Numbered from the stretch's first letter, positions 25,711 through 34,882 are shown. The stretch: 53,531 nt of DNA from Planctomycetaceae bacterium UBA2671 (GCA_002359185.1 DEML01000027.1:57234-110764); one strand, 5' to 3'. The notes: a model not told the origin generated them from the letters alone. Numbers and translations: made by a program.

Positions 25711-28700
25711 ATGTCGTTACCACGTTTCAGTGTCAACAATTCTGTTCTCGTCAATATGTTGATGCTCCTGCTGTTGTTTGCGGGGACTGCTCTGGCGTTT
25801 ACGCTGGTGCGGGAGATGTTTCCGGAAACAAGGCCGGATCAGGTGATGATTTCGGTTGTCTATCCAGCTGTCCAGCCGGATGAACTGGAGAAAGCGGTCA
25901 CGATTAAAATCGAGGAAGCGATTCGAGATCTTGAGGATATTGAAAAAGTCGAATCGACCGTTCAGGAAGGCATGAGCCAGACTGTCGCGACCTTATATAA
26001 CGAAGTCGAAGATATCGACACGGTTCGCGACGAAATTGATGCGGAAGTCCGGGCTATTAATAATGAGTTGCCGGACGATATTGAAACGATCACCGTTCGC
26101 AATGTCGAGCCAATGCTGCCGGTACTTTCGGTGTCCCTGTTTGGCGAGGGGAGCGAAGCCAGTCTGAAAAAAGCGGCTCGTGATTTGCGGGATCAATTGC
26201 TGGAATTGCCGGGGGTGAGTGATATCACGATTTCCGGAATTCGAGATGATGAAATCAGTGTAGAAGTTCGCCCGCTGATGCTGTTTGAGTATGACTTAAC
26301 TCTCGAAGAAGTCGCCGCGGCTATTCGTGCGACCAATTTGGATGTCTCTGCTGGAAATTTGAAGGGGCCTCGTGCAAATGTGAATGTTCGCACGCTTGGC
26401 GAAGAAATTGAGGGGAGCGAACTGGGCGATATTGTCGTCAAGAATACGCCGAGCGGAAAGAAAATCTATCTGCGGGATGTGGCCGATATTCGAGATGATT
26501 TTGTCGATGTCGATATTGAAAGTTACTTCGAGGGGAAGCCTTCGGTCACACTGATTATTCAAAAGACGAAATCTCAGGATGCGATTCAAATTGCCAATCT
26601 TGTCCGTGCGTATGTGAAAGGAAAGCAGCGAGAGGAGTTTGATGCCTATGGCATGCAGGCCGCTGCGAAACAACCCTGGTTGACGCGACCTTTCGCAATA
26701 GCAATCGCTCAATTTTCCAAGCTTATTAACACAATCAGTGGTCGCCCGGATCCACAGGCGATTTATGATCAGAGCTATGAAAATCCATTCTCGCACAATT
26801 ATGAGATTGCCATGCATGGCGATCTTTCGCGATTTATCCGCGGTCGCCTCGATCTGATGACGCGAAACGGCATGTCTGGTCTTGTCCTTGTTCTCATTTC
26901 TTTGATTCTCTTCCTGAACTGGCGAGTTGCGTTCTGGGCGGGGATGGGCCTGCCGATTTCTTTTATGGGCACGTTCCTGGTGATGTGGCTGTTTGGGGTA
27001 TCGATCAATCTGCTGTCGATGTTCGGACTGATTATCGTTTTGGGAATTATTGTCGATGATGCGATTGTAATTGGCGAAAATATCTTTCGGCATGTCGAAG
27101 AAGGTGAGGAGCCGACGGAAGCTGCGGTGAAAGGAGCAGAGGAGGTGATGTGGCCAGTGATTGTCGCGGTCTCGACAACCATTGCCGGGTTTGCTCCGCT
27201 GCTGTTCATCAAAGGCCGGATTGGCGATTTCATGCGAGAACTTCCCCTTGTGGTTCTGGCGGCTCTTTCGGTTTCACTCATCGAAGCCTTGTTAATTCTG
27301 CCTGCTCACTTAAAGCATTTGAAAAAGCCTGATCATAAAAAGCACGAGGAAAAACTCTCGAAATCCGGCATTGGACGCCTCTGGTCGAAAGTGGAAGCGT
27401 TTCAGGAACGCATCATGCAGAATGTGTTGATGCGGATTTACGAAACGATTCTGCGAGGCGCGATGAAATGGAGATACGTCACCATAGCCGCAGCAATGGC
27501 GATGGTGATGATGTCTCTCGGCTTAGTGATTGGCGGCATCGTTCCGTTCGTATTCATTCAGAAAATGGATAGTGAAACAATTACAGCCGATGTCGAATTA
27601 CCCATCGGAACTGTTGTTGATACCACGCGTGATACGATGATCCGAATCTCGGAATTTGTTAAAGATGTTCCGGAAGTCACGAGTATTCAGACGACGGTGG
27701 GATCACAAATCAACCTGGGCGGCACGGGGGCTTCAGCCGGAAGTCAGCAATCGCATTTAGGACAGGTGATTGTCGAACTGATGGAAGCGGATGAACGGGA
27801 ACGCAAGGGCTTACGTTCCAGCGAAGAACTGCTTGTCGCATTTCGCAAAATGACAGAAACTCTCTCGGGAGTCAATTCCGTCAAATGGGAAGCAATGAAT
27901 GGGGGGCCAGCGGGGAAAGATATTGAAATCAAGGTGACCGGCAATAACTTTGAGGAATTACTCGAAGTGACCAACGCGATGAAAAATGAACTGGCCTCGT
28001 ATGATGGCGTTGTCGATCTGGATGACGATTACGATATCGGTAAGCGCGAAGTTCAATTGCGACTGCTCCCCTCGGCTCGCTCGACCGGCATCACCGTCAA
28101 TGAATTGGGCGGATTCGTGAGACATGCGTTGTATGGAGTTGAAGCCCGTCGTGTGACGCGGAATCGGGAAGATGTCAAAATCATGGTTCGATTGCCGGAA
28201 GAGTTTCGGTCCGAGGTTTACAATCTGGAGGCTTTGCGAATTCCTCGGCCGGTCAATCCTCTCAATGCAGTCGATATGAATGACGAAGCAAGTTTTCGCT
28301 GGGTGCCGATCTCAGAAGTGGCAGAACTGAAGGAAACGCGAAGTTACACGAGCATTCATCGTTCTCAGCAGCGTCGTTCGATTTCCATTTACGGCGACGT
28401 GGATGCGACGGCCAATAATGCGAATGCGGTGATGACGCAGTTTCAATCCGATTTTGTTCCCAGAATGCTGCGTGAACATCCCGGCATCATCATCGACTTT
28501 TCCGGTACAACCGAAGAACAGCAGAAGTCGTTCAGCAGTCTCGGACTGGCGATGCCAGCTGCATTCTTGATGATTTATATGATGCTGGCCGGGCTGTTCA
28601 AATCCTATTTCCAGCCGCTGGTTGTGATGTCTGCCATTCCGTTCGGAATTCTGGGGGCGATTATTGGACACTGGATCACTGGAAATCCGATTACAATTCT

Positions 28701-29139
28701 GAGCTGTATCGGTTTCCTGGCACTCTCGGGAATTCTGGTGAATGATTCGCTGGTCCTGGTTGACTTTATTAATACGCGATTGAAACGCGGAATAGATCCC
28801 CTCGAAGCCAACGTGATGGGAGCGAAACTTCGACTCCGCGCAATTCTGCTGACAACACTCACGACAGCTGCCGGGTTGACACCGCTGATGTTTGAGACCA
28901 GTTTTCAGGCGAAATTCCTGATTCCGATGGCCGTCACGTTAACTTACGGATTGATCTTTGCGACGGCATTGACGTTAATCATTGTGCCCTGCCTGAACAT
29001 GATCTTTATTGACATCTTTGCGGCTTTAGATCGGTTTCGAGGGTCACTTGGGCTGGCGCATGAAGAACCGGTTCTGGTCTCTGCCGGGAGCACCAGTGGG
29101 GGGAAATCAGAAATGCAGGGGCAGATATTCCTCGATTGA
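25711..29139 (+). CDS. RND superfamily efflux transporter (AcrB/MdtB/CusA type)
   Basis: 1142 residues. TM1 is NNSVLVNMLMLLLLFAGTAL, followed by periplasmic porter subdomains (FPETRPDQVMISVVYPAVQP, LPGVSDITISG). TM4 carries the proton-relay acidic pair (IIVDDAIVIGEN). The second half repeats the plan (IPFGILGAIIGHWITGNPIT, LSGILVNDSLVLVDFINTRL). An extra stretch of roughly 70 residues (KGKQREEFDAYGMQAAAKQP...NPFSHNYEIAMHG) replaces the short linker before TM2, so the protein is about 100 residues longer than usual. No membrane-fusion adaptor or outer-membrane channel gene is adjacent. Substrate unknown. Confidence 0.95.
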   Translation: MSLPRFSVNNSVLVNMLMLLLLFAGTALAFTLVREMFPETRPDQVMISVVYPAVQPDELEKAVTIKIEEAIRDLEDIEKVESTVQEGMSQTVATLYNEVEDIDTVRDEIDAEVRAINNELPDDIETITVRNVEPMLPVLSVSLFGEGSEASLKKAARDLRDQLLELPGVSDITISGIRDDEISVEVRPLMLFEYDLTLEEVAAAIRATNLDVSAGNLKGPRANVNVRTLGEEIEGSELGDIVVKNTPSGKKIYLRDVADIRDDFVDVDIESYFEGKPSVTLIIQKTKSQDAIQIANLVRAYVKGKQREEFDAYGMQAAAKQPWLTRPFAIAIAQFSKLINTISGRPDPQAIYDQSYENPFSHNYEIAMHGDLSRFIRGRLDLMTRNGMSGLVLVLISLILFLNWRVAFWAGMGLPISFMGTFLVMWLFGVSINLLSMFGLIIVLGIIVDDAIVIGENIFRHVEEGEEPTEAAVKGAEEVMWPVIVAVSTTIAGFAPLLFIKGRIGDFMRELPLVVLAALSVSLIEALLILPAHLKHLKKPDHKKHEEKLSKSGIGRLWSKVEAFQERIMQNVLMRIYETILRGAMKWRYVTIAAAMAMVMMSLGLVIGGIVPFVFIQKMDSETITADVELPIGTVVDTTRDTMIRISEFVKDVPEVTSIQTTVGSQINLGGTGASAGSQQSHLGQVIVELMEADERERKGLRSSEELLVAFRKMTETLSGVNSVKWEAMNGGPAGKDIEIKVTGNNFEELLEVTNAMKNELASYDGVVDLDDDYDIGKREVQLRLLPSARSTGITVNELGGFVRHALYGVEARRVTRNREDVKIMVRLPEEFRSEVYNLEALRIPRPVNPLNAVDMNDEASFRWVPISEVAELKETRSYTSIHRSQQRRSISIYGDVDATANNANAVMTQFQSDFVPRMLREHPGIIIDFSGTTEEQQKSFSSLGLAMPAAFLMIYMMLAGLFKSYFQPLVVMSAIPFGILGAIIGHWITGNPITILSCIGFLALSGILVNDSLVLVDFINTRLKRGIDPLEANVMGAKLRLRAILLTTLTTAAGLTPLMFETSFQAKFLIPMAVTLTYGLIFATALTLIIVPCLNMIFIDIFAALDRFRGSLGLAHEEPVLVSAGSTSGGKSEMQGQIFLD

Positions 29140-29190
29140 GCTGTTCAGGCTGCAATCGGTTGCTGCTGGGTCAGACTCTCCGTAAAGTGT

Positions 29191-29380
29191 GTGGAGTCCG
29201 CGGTGCGGAACAGGAACAGCAAACTCTCAGGCGAGCCGGGTCTGTCATGACTCCGGTATTTTCCTTGAGGATTGTGCGGCGATTTCCTGTAAGACATCAT
29301 TGATGTACCAAACCAGCCCGAGTTATGACTGACCCGGCTCGCCAACCATCATCCATTCTGGTCCGCACAGCGGACCCTAC
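29191..29380. repeat. REP-like palindrome pair (GGTCCGC family) enclosing a 24-bp inverted repeat
   Basis: Outer units: 29360-29380 (on the minus strand GTAG, then GGTCCGC-TGT-GCGGACC) and a degraded partner at 29191-29211 headed by GGAG. Between them lie two 24-base arms, 29230-29253 and 29320-29343 (GGCGAGCCGGGTC...), complementary with 2 mismatches and 66 bases apart. No coding capacity. It lies between the RND and RNase Z-like genes, both plus strand. Confidence 0.7.
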
Positions 29381-29401
29381 ACATCAATTCAAGTCACTCC
29401 C

Positions 29402-30286
29402 ATGGACGATAATCCCGCTCTTGATGACATGACCGAACTGGAAACGGTTGTCAATAATCTCCCTCTTCGCACGGTCACGCATTCGGGAATGACCGTCGAG
29501 GGCTATTCGCGGGCAGCGGTGCAAAGTTACTGGCGGATTCCGGAACTGAAAATTGGATTCGATCTGGGTGGCAGTCCGTGGTCGTTCATGGGTACGCCGA
29601 CATACTTCATTTCACACGCTCATCTAGATCACATGGCGGCTCTGCCTCCGTTTGTCGCTCGGCGTCGCATGATGAAAATGGAACCTCCGACGATTTATGT
29701 TCCCGCTGAAGTTCAGGAAGATACCGAACGCCTTCTGCGAGCCTGGCAAAAGCTGGATCGGGGACGAATGCTATGCAATCTGATTGGGGTTCAGGCGGGC
29801 GATGAAATTGAAATGAGCCGCGAGCATGTAGCGACCGTTGTGCAGACGAAGCACACGGTTCCTTCGGTCGGCTATATCATCTGGGATCGTCGCAGAAAAC
29901 TGAAGCCGGAGTATCAGGGGTTGGCTGGCGATGAAATTCGCGACATTCGCATGTCGGGAACCGATGTTACGCACGAAACTCGATATCCCTTGGTTGCGTA
30001 CATGGGGGACACGGCTCCTGTCGGTCTCGATAATTGCGAAGATGTTTACAATGCAAAAATCCTGATCACGGAAATGACGTTCTTCCGCCCCGAACATCGT
30101 AAATCGAAGATTCACAAATTCGGTCATACACATCTGGATGACATTATCGATCGAGCGGAAAAGTTCAATAATGAGATGATCATCCTCTGCCATTTCAGCA
30201 CGCGATATCACACTTCGCATCTGAAAAAAGCAGTCATGAAAAAGCTGCCGGAATCGATTAAAGATCGCGTCATCCTCTGGATTTAA
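29402..30286 (+). CDS. RNase Z-like metallo-beta-lactamase fold hydrolase
   Basis: 294 residues. The binuclear zinc site is complete: HAHLDH (YFISHAHLDHMAALP), TKHTVPSVGY, MGDTAP, GHTHLDD and CHFSTRYHTS. The pattern matches RNase Z/ElaC-type proteins, including the late HFSxRY motif, but the sequence is divergent and lacks an obvious exosite arm, so it could be a phosphodiesterase other than the tRNA 3'-endonuclease. First gene of a tight plus-strand group: 17 bases to pepT, which overlaps the ABC ATPase gene. Confidence 0.88.
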   Translation: MDDNPALDDMTELETVVNNLPLRTVTHSGMTVEGYSRAAVQSYWRIPELKIGFDLGGSPWSFMGTPTYFISHAHLDHMAALPPFVARRRMMKMEPPTIYVPAEVQEDTERLLRAWQKLDRGRMLCNLIGVQAGDEIEMSREHVATVVQTKHTVPSVGYIIWDRRRKLKPEYQGLAGDEIRDIRMSGTDVTHETRYPLVAYMGDTAPVGLDNCEDVYNAKILITEMTFFRPEHRKSKIHKFGHTHLDDIIDRAEKFNNEMIILCHFSTRYHTSHLKKAVMKKLPESIKDRVILWI

Positions 30287-30303
30287 CACTTACGGAACTC
30301 ACT

Positions 30304-31542
30304 ATGCCGACACTTCTGGAACGTTTTCTGACTTACGTTTGTATCGATACTCAGTCGGATGAAACTTCTCCGTCTGCACCGAGTACGGAGAAGCAATTGG
30401 ATTTGTCTCGACTGCTGGAAAAGGAATGTCGGGAACTTGGTCTGGAGGATGTTTCGCTCAGTCCTCATGGTATCGTGCTGGCGACTTTGCCGAGCAACAT
30501 TTCCGAGAAAGTCCCGACAATCGCCTGGGTGGCCCATGTCGATACATCTCCCGAATACTCCGGTACGAATGTGAATCCAATTGTTCATGAAGAATATGAT
30601 GGCGAGGACATCGTGCTGCCGGGGGATCCGTCTAAGGTCCTGAAAGTAAGTGAGAATCCCGAATTGTCGCAGTTGGTTGGGGAGTCGATCATCACGACTG
30701 ATGGAACGACTTTGCTGGGGGCGGATGATAAATCGGGAATTGCGGTCATCATGGCGGCTGTCGAATATCTGTTGCAGCATCCGGAAATTCCGCACGGGCC
30801 AATCCGAGTCTGCTTTACAGTCGATGAAGAGATCGGCCGTGGGATTGAGAATATGGATTTCGAGGCTCTCGACTCAGTGTGCGCTTACACGCTCGATAGC
30901 GATGGTCGAGGGCGGATTGATTCCGAAACATTTTCTGCAGATCAGGCAACAATCATTGTAATGGGTATCAATACGCACCCCTCTGTTGGAAAAGGTGCGA
31001 TGGTGAATGCGATTCGCATTCTGTCTGCCTTTATTGATCGGATGCCTCAGCTGACACTCAGCCCGGAAACGACGGATGGGCGTGAAGGTTTCATGCACCC
31101 GTATCACATTTCGGGAGGAGTGGCTGAAGCTTCTGCACGTATCATCTTGCGGGATTTCGAAACCGAGAATCTTAATGCTCAGGCGAAACTCCTCGAATCA
31201 ATTGCGGAATCACTTCGCAGTGAATATCCCAAAGCGGAAATCGAAGTGCAGATCAAAGAGCAGTATCGCAACATGCGAGATGGCTTAGAGAAAGAGCCGA
31301 GAGCTTTACCATTCGCAATTGAAGCGACGGCTGCAGCCGGCCTGGAACCGCATCAGGATATTATTCGCGGCGGAACCGATGGTTCTCTGATGACAGCAGC
31401 CGGTTTGCCGACGCCGAATTTGTCGTCTGGACAACACAACCCCCACAGTCCGCTGGAGTGGACCAGTGAGATTGAAATGGAGTCTGCCAAGATGGTCCTC
31501 GTCGAACTGGCACGACGCTGGGGACAGGAACGCCTGTCATGA
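30304..31542 (+). CDS. pepT: peptidase T (tripeptide aminopeptidase)
   Basis: 412 residues, normal for PepT (M20B). It removes the N-terminal residue from tripeptides in the cytoplasm. Visible: LERFLTYVCIDTQSD, the zinc site (WVAHVDTSPEYSG, LLGADDKSGIAVIMAAVEYL), the catalytic Glu (FTVDEEIGRGI), the dimerisation domain, and RGGTDGSLMTAAGLPTPNLS. The stop codon overlaps the start of the ABC ATPase gene by four bases, suggesting translational coupling. Confidence 0.96.
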   Translation: MPTLLERFLTYVCIDTQSDETSPSAPSTEKQLDLSRLLEKECRELGLEDVSLSPHGIVLATLPSNISEKVPTIAWVAHVDTSPEYSGTNVNPIVHEEYDGEDIVLPGDPSKVLKVSENPELSQLVGESIITTDGTTLLGADDKSGIAVIMAAVEYLLQHPEIPHGPIRVCFTVDEEIGRGIENMDFEALDSVCAYTLDSDGRGRIDSETFSADQATIIVMGINTHPSVGKGAMVNAIRILSAFIDRMPQLTLSPETTDGREGFMHPYHISGGVAEASARIILRDFETENLNAQAKLLESIAESLRSEYPKAEIEVQIKEQYRNMRDGLEKEPRALPFAIEATAAAGLEPHQDIIRGGTDGSLMTAAGLPTPNLSSGQHNPHSPLEWTSEIEMESAKMVLVELARRWGQERLS

Positions 31543-32306
31543 CGGAAGAAGCAGGCGGACCGAAATTACTGCTCGAACTCCGAGGCATCGATGTCCGCTT
31601 CAAAAACAATATTGTGGAAACGCTGCAGGGGATTGACCTGAGCATTTCCGCAGGCGAATCGATTGGAATTGTCGGCCCCTCCGGCTGTGGAAAGTCGACG
31701 TTGTTACGCGTAGTAGCCGGATTGTTGTCCGAGAGTGCAGGACAGCGAATTCTGCATGAACAGGAGATCGCCAATCCGGGACGAATTGCAATGGTCTTTC
31801 AGGATGCCCGGCTGCTTCCCTGGCGAACCGTGCTGAGCAATATGGCCATCCCGTTCGAACTGGTGAATCAACCTGTCAATCGAGAGAAAATTGAGTGGCT
31901 GCTCAACAAAACGGGCATGTCCCCGGCTGATTACGAAAAGTATCCCCGGCAACTTTCCGGGGGCATGAAAATGCGGGTTGCAGTTGCCCGATCTCTGGTG
32001 TTGGATCCCGAGTTGCTTTTGCTGGATGAGCCCTTTGCTGCGGTCGATGATTTCTTGCGGGAACAACTCAACGACGAACTGATCGGCTGGCAGCAGGAAT
32101 TCGGTTTTGCGACCGTCCTCGTGACGCACCATCTGGGAGAAGCCGTTTTTTTGAGTCAGAAAGTTCTGCTGATGTCCGCTCACCCCGGGCAGATTGTCGA
32201 AGAGGTTGCGATTCCGTGGTCGACTCGAAATGAGACGTTGAGGGAATCTTCAGAATATGTTGCTCTGGTGGCGGGGATTAAGCATCGATTGCGGGAAAAG
32301 CAGTGA
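31539..32306 (+). CDS. ABC transporter ATP-binding protein (nitrate/sulfonate/taurine type), orphan
   Basis: 255 residues. Walker A GPSGCGKST, Q-loop MVFQDARLLPW, signature LSGGMKMRVAVARS, Walker B LLLLDEPFAAVDD and H-loop VTHHLGEAV are all intact. The sequence is closest in style to the SsuB/TauB/NrtD ATPases (LRVVAGLL, RLLPWRTVLSNMAIPFEL, EAVFLSQKVLLMS). The ATG lies inside the pepT stop region (ATGA overlap). No permease or binding-protein gene is next to it, so its membrane partner must be elsewhere. Confidence 0.92.
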   Translation: MTEEAGGPKLLLELRGIDVRFKNNIVETLQGIDLSISAGESIGIVGPSGCGKSTLLRVVAGLLSESAGQRILHEQEIANPGRIAMVFQDARLLPWRTVLSNMAIPFELVNQPVNREKIEWLLNKTGMSPADYEKYPRQLSGGMKMRVAVARSLVLDPELLLLDEPFAAVDDFLREQLNDELIGWQQEFGFATVLVTHHLGEAVFLSQKVLLMSAHPGQIVEEVAIPWSTRNETLRESSEYVALVAGIKHRLREKQ

Positions 32307-32330
32307 TCATTAATATTGATCTTTGATTCT

Positions 32331-32370
32331 GGGAGCTTCGCCGTGCTTCGACCCCAGCCACCCACCATCG
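32331..32370. repeat. dispersed repeat (GGTGGCTGGGGT family), copy 1
   Basis: Its reverse complement (GGGTGGCTGGGGTCGAAGCA...GCGAAGC) resembles 36952-36990 (GGGTGGCTGGGGTAGTAGCG...GCGAAGC). It lies directly beside the REPIN at 32381. Confidence 0.55.
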
Positions 32371-32380
32371 GTGAGTTTGC

Positions 32381-32448
32381 GTAGGTCAGGCTGTGCCTGA
32401 CGACTTTCAAGGTGGCACGCACATTTCGTCAGGCACAGCCTGACCTAC
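32381..32448. repeat. perfect REPIN-like inverted pair (GTCAGGC family)
   Basis: Unit 32381-32401 is GTAG followed by GTCAGGC-TGT-GCCTGAC (one G shared). Unit 32428-32448 is its exact reverse complement, ending in CTAC. The 21-bp arms match without mismatch and the spacing is 26 bases. It sits between the convergent ABC ATPase and FmdB-like genes. Confidence 0.85.
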
Positions 32449-32450
32449 AG

Positions 32451-32747
32451 TTAGTCTTTGGAAATCAGATTTGGTCCCTGGCCAAACTTTTTGACGTATT
32501 TTCCATCGCCGGATTTCTCGTATTTGGTGAAGCCGAGGTCGTTGAGTTTTTTGTCATCCTTGACGCTTCTCTCCATGTTCATGCCCATCCAGCGGGAGCC
32601 GATGGCTGGGGCAGTGATCACTCGGCGGACAGGTTCGCCCGTTTCCGGATGAGCAGTCAGCGGATCTTCTGCCATGCGCTGGACGACTTCAAATCGTTCC
32701 CCAGGTTGTTTGTCTTTGCGGACGACTTCGTAGAGATAAACGGGCAT
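32451..32747 (-). CDS. FmdB-like small protein lacking zinc-ribbon cysteines
   Basis: About 98 residues. The start MPVYLYEV (ATG 32745-32747) matches the usual start of FmdB proteins, rather than a GTG four codons upstream. The order also fits: MPVYLYEV...GERFEVVQRMAEDPLTAHPETGEPVRRVI.. where family members normally have C-x2-C...C-x-x-C. No cysteine is present, so it cannot bind zinc in the usual way. The basic C-terminus (LGFTKYEKSGDGKYVKKFG) resembles the planctomycete versions. Function unknown. Confidence 0.75.
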   Translation of the reverse strand: MPVYLYEVVRKDKQPGERFEVVQRMAEDPLTAHPETGEPVRRVITAPAIGSRWMGMNMERSVKDDKKLNDLGFTKYEKSGDGKYVKKFGQGPNLISKD

Positions 32748-32840
32748 TGAAGAACTCACACATTAATGAGATTAAATTTGGATCGCTTTTGTATTCTACA
32801 CCAGAGGTAAGCCAACTTGAAGAGGCTTATGAAAAATCTC

Positions 32841-33527
32841 TCAGGTCACTGTCCACGACTCTCCCGGTTGCAGCACTTTCGGTTCGGACTCTGTGTGATT
32901 GCGAATTCCCTCCGCCCAGGCTTCAGTATCCTGCTCGATTAACGGCCAGGTATTGTAATGACAGGGAATGACCGTCGGTGCCCTTAGAAACTCGGCGGCT
33001 CGAATTGAGTCGGCTGGTCCCATCGTGAAATTATCTCCGATGGGCAAAACAGCCACATCCAGTCCTTCATCGGCAACCAAAGTCATATCGTAAAACAGGC
33101 CGGTGTCGCCTGCAAAGTAGATGACCCGGTCTTCCGTTTTGATAATGATGCCAGCCGGGTTGCCGCCATCGGAACCATCGGGAAGTTGGGAACCATGATG
33201 GGCAATTGTCAGTTTAATCTTGCCAAAATCGAATTGATGTTCGCCTCCAATGTGCATGGCATGCGTATTTTTCACGCCCTGATTCGTCAACCAGTTCGAA
33301 ATTTCAAAATTGGCGATGACAAGAGCCTCCGTTCGTTGTGCGATTTCGATCGTATCACCGACATGATCTCCATGGCCATGGGTCAGTAGTATCACATCCG
33401 GTTTCATGTCCTCGGCCAGTACATCGGTCAGGGGGTTGTCGTTAAGAAACGGATCAATCAGTAATGTGTGCGTGGAGGTTTTCAACTGGAAAGCGGAATG
33501 TCCGAAATAAGTGATTTCAACAGGCAT
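32841..33527 (-). CDS. UPF0173 family metal-dependent hydrolase
   Basis: 228 residues, typical length. Metallo-beta-lactamase fold with HxHxDH (LLTHGHGDHVGDT), a downstream metal His (IAHHGSQ) and Asp (YFAGDTGLFYDM), and the conserved VLPIGDNFTMGPADS and IPCHYNTWP blocks of UPF0173. The N-terminus ITYFGHSAFQL is diagnostic. Cytoplasmic; substrate unknown for the family. Single gene. Confidence 0.94.
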   Translation of the reverse strand: MPVEITYFGHSAFQLKTSTHTLLIDPFLNDNPLTDVLAEDMKPDVILLTHGHGDHVGDTIEIAQRTEALVIANFEISNWLTNQGVKNTHAMHIGGEHQFDFGKIKLTIAHHGSQLPDGSDGGNPAGIIIKTEDRVIYFAGDTGLFYDMTLVADEGLDVAVLPIGDNFTMGPADSIRAAEFLRAPTVIPCHYNTWPLIEQDTEAWAEGIRNHTESEPKVLQPGESWTVT

Positions 33528-33751
33528 AATTTAACGCTTTTTTGAGTGTGTGTTCGGTAGTGATCCTCGATGTGATCATTTCAATAGACTCGACCAGCTT
33601 TCAGCATAACCGCAGGAGAGAGCACGTCAATAAGTCAGCGAATGTTGAAATTTGAGAGGTCGCATTTTATGAACTTTTGCTATCATAAATGATTCACGAT
33701 TATACATTCTGCTGACTTTCAATCGCGGCTACACTTGCAGGTTCTCTAAAT

Positions 33752-34882
33752 ATGGCTATCGCAATTTCGATCTGGGCTCTCCGAATTGCAGCTTTGGGTA
33801 TAATTTTTTTAAGTGCACTCCCTTTTCTGCCTGTGGGGGCCTGGTGGGTCAGGATTTGCGATTTCCCACGCGTTCAGCTTCTCGGACTGCTCATGCTGGT
33901 CCTGCTGATCACCTGTATCCTCCGCTGTTTTTCCACCTGGCAAACTCTTGATACGGCTTGGCTGATCATAATTGGTCTCACAGGTCTCTGGCAGATTTCC
34001 TTCATATTGCCCTATACGAAGGTCTGGTCAGAAGAGGTTCCTGGAATTACAGAGATTCCCGCAGAGAATCCTTCCTTCCGGATTGTTGTTGCGAATCTGG
34101 AAATCGGGAATGAGGAGAAGTCAGCAGTAGTCGAAAAATTGAATGAACTTGATCCCGATATTTTATTGACGATTGAAACCGATCAGCCATGGATGGATGA
34201 ACTGAAGAATCTGGATCCTGAATTGAAACTGCACTCTCATGTGGTTCGGGATGAAGGACTCGGCATGGCATTATGGACGCGATTGGAAGTGATTGAGGAA
34301 GAAATCAAACATCTGGTTTCTGAACGGAGAGCCTCGTTCTTCACCACATTTTCAATACCTGCCGGAAAGTTCAATTTTGTCGGCTTGCATCCGACACCTC
34401 CCGGCTTGAAAGACAGCACGGATGACGAACGCAGAGACAGCCGGGTTCGAGATGCCGAACTGATGCTGATTGCCAAACAGGTCGCCGATAAACAACAGGA
34501 TTCTTGGATCGTGACTGGCGATTTCAATGATGTCGCCTGGTCGCACACAACTCGTCTTTTCAAACGGACCAGCGGACTGAAAGATCCGCGCATCGGTCGA
34601 CAGATGTTGAATACCTATCACGCCGAATATCCGCTGCTACGATATCCGATTGATCATGTCTTCGTCTCGAAAGGATTTCATCTGGAGTCACTCGATCGCG
34701 TGAGAATTCCTGGCTCCGATCATTTCGCGGTGATAGCCGATCTCGTCTTCATCGCAGAAGCAGGAACCGATCCTGAACCGGAAGGGAATGATGAGGAAGA
34801 CTCAAAAGAGATGATTAAAGAGGGGATTGATGATGCTCAGGAGAAAGGCGTAGCCGCTCCGGAAGCGGGCTCTACAGATTGA
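33752..34882 (+). CDS. membrane-anchored endonuclease/exonuclease/phosphatase-family protein
   Basis: 376 residues. Three hydrophobic segments in the first 95 residues are followed by an EEP domain from about residue 108: IVVANLEIGNEEKSAVVEKL, catalytic Glu in LLTIETDQPW, GLHPTPPG, the active-site GDFNDVAWSHTTRLF, YPIDHVFVSKGF and GSDHFAVIADL. The acidic tail (NDEEDSKEMIKEGIDDAQEK) is low complexity. The YafD-like arrangement (N-terminal membrane helices plus EEP) suggests an exported phosphodiesterase or nuclease. Confidence 0.9.
   Translation: MAIAISIWALRIAALGIIFLSALPFLPVGAWWVRICDFPRVQLLGLLMLVLLITCILRCFSTWQTLDTAWLIIIGLTGLWQISFILPYTKVWSEEVPGITEIPAENPSFRIVVANLEIGNEEKSAVVEKLNELDPDILLTIETDQPWMDELKNLDPELKLHSHVVRDEGLGMALWTRLEVIEEEIKHLVSERRASFFTTFSIPAGKFNFVGLHPTPPGLKDSTDDERRDSRVRDAELMLIAKQVADKQQDSWIVTGDFNDVAWSHTTRLFKRTSGLKDPRIGRQMLNTYHAEYPLLRYPIDHVFVSKGFHLESLDRVRIPGSDHFAVIADLVFIAEAGTDPEPEGNDEEDSKEMIKEGIDDAQEKGVAAPEAGSTD

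Noticed and set aside
26296..27093. 265-codon open frame on the minus strand
   Set aside because: Fully inside and antisense to the RND transporter, whose motifs are intact; no family features.
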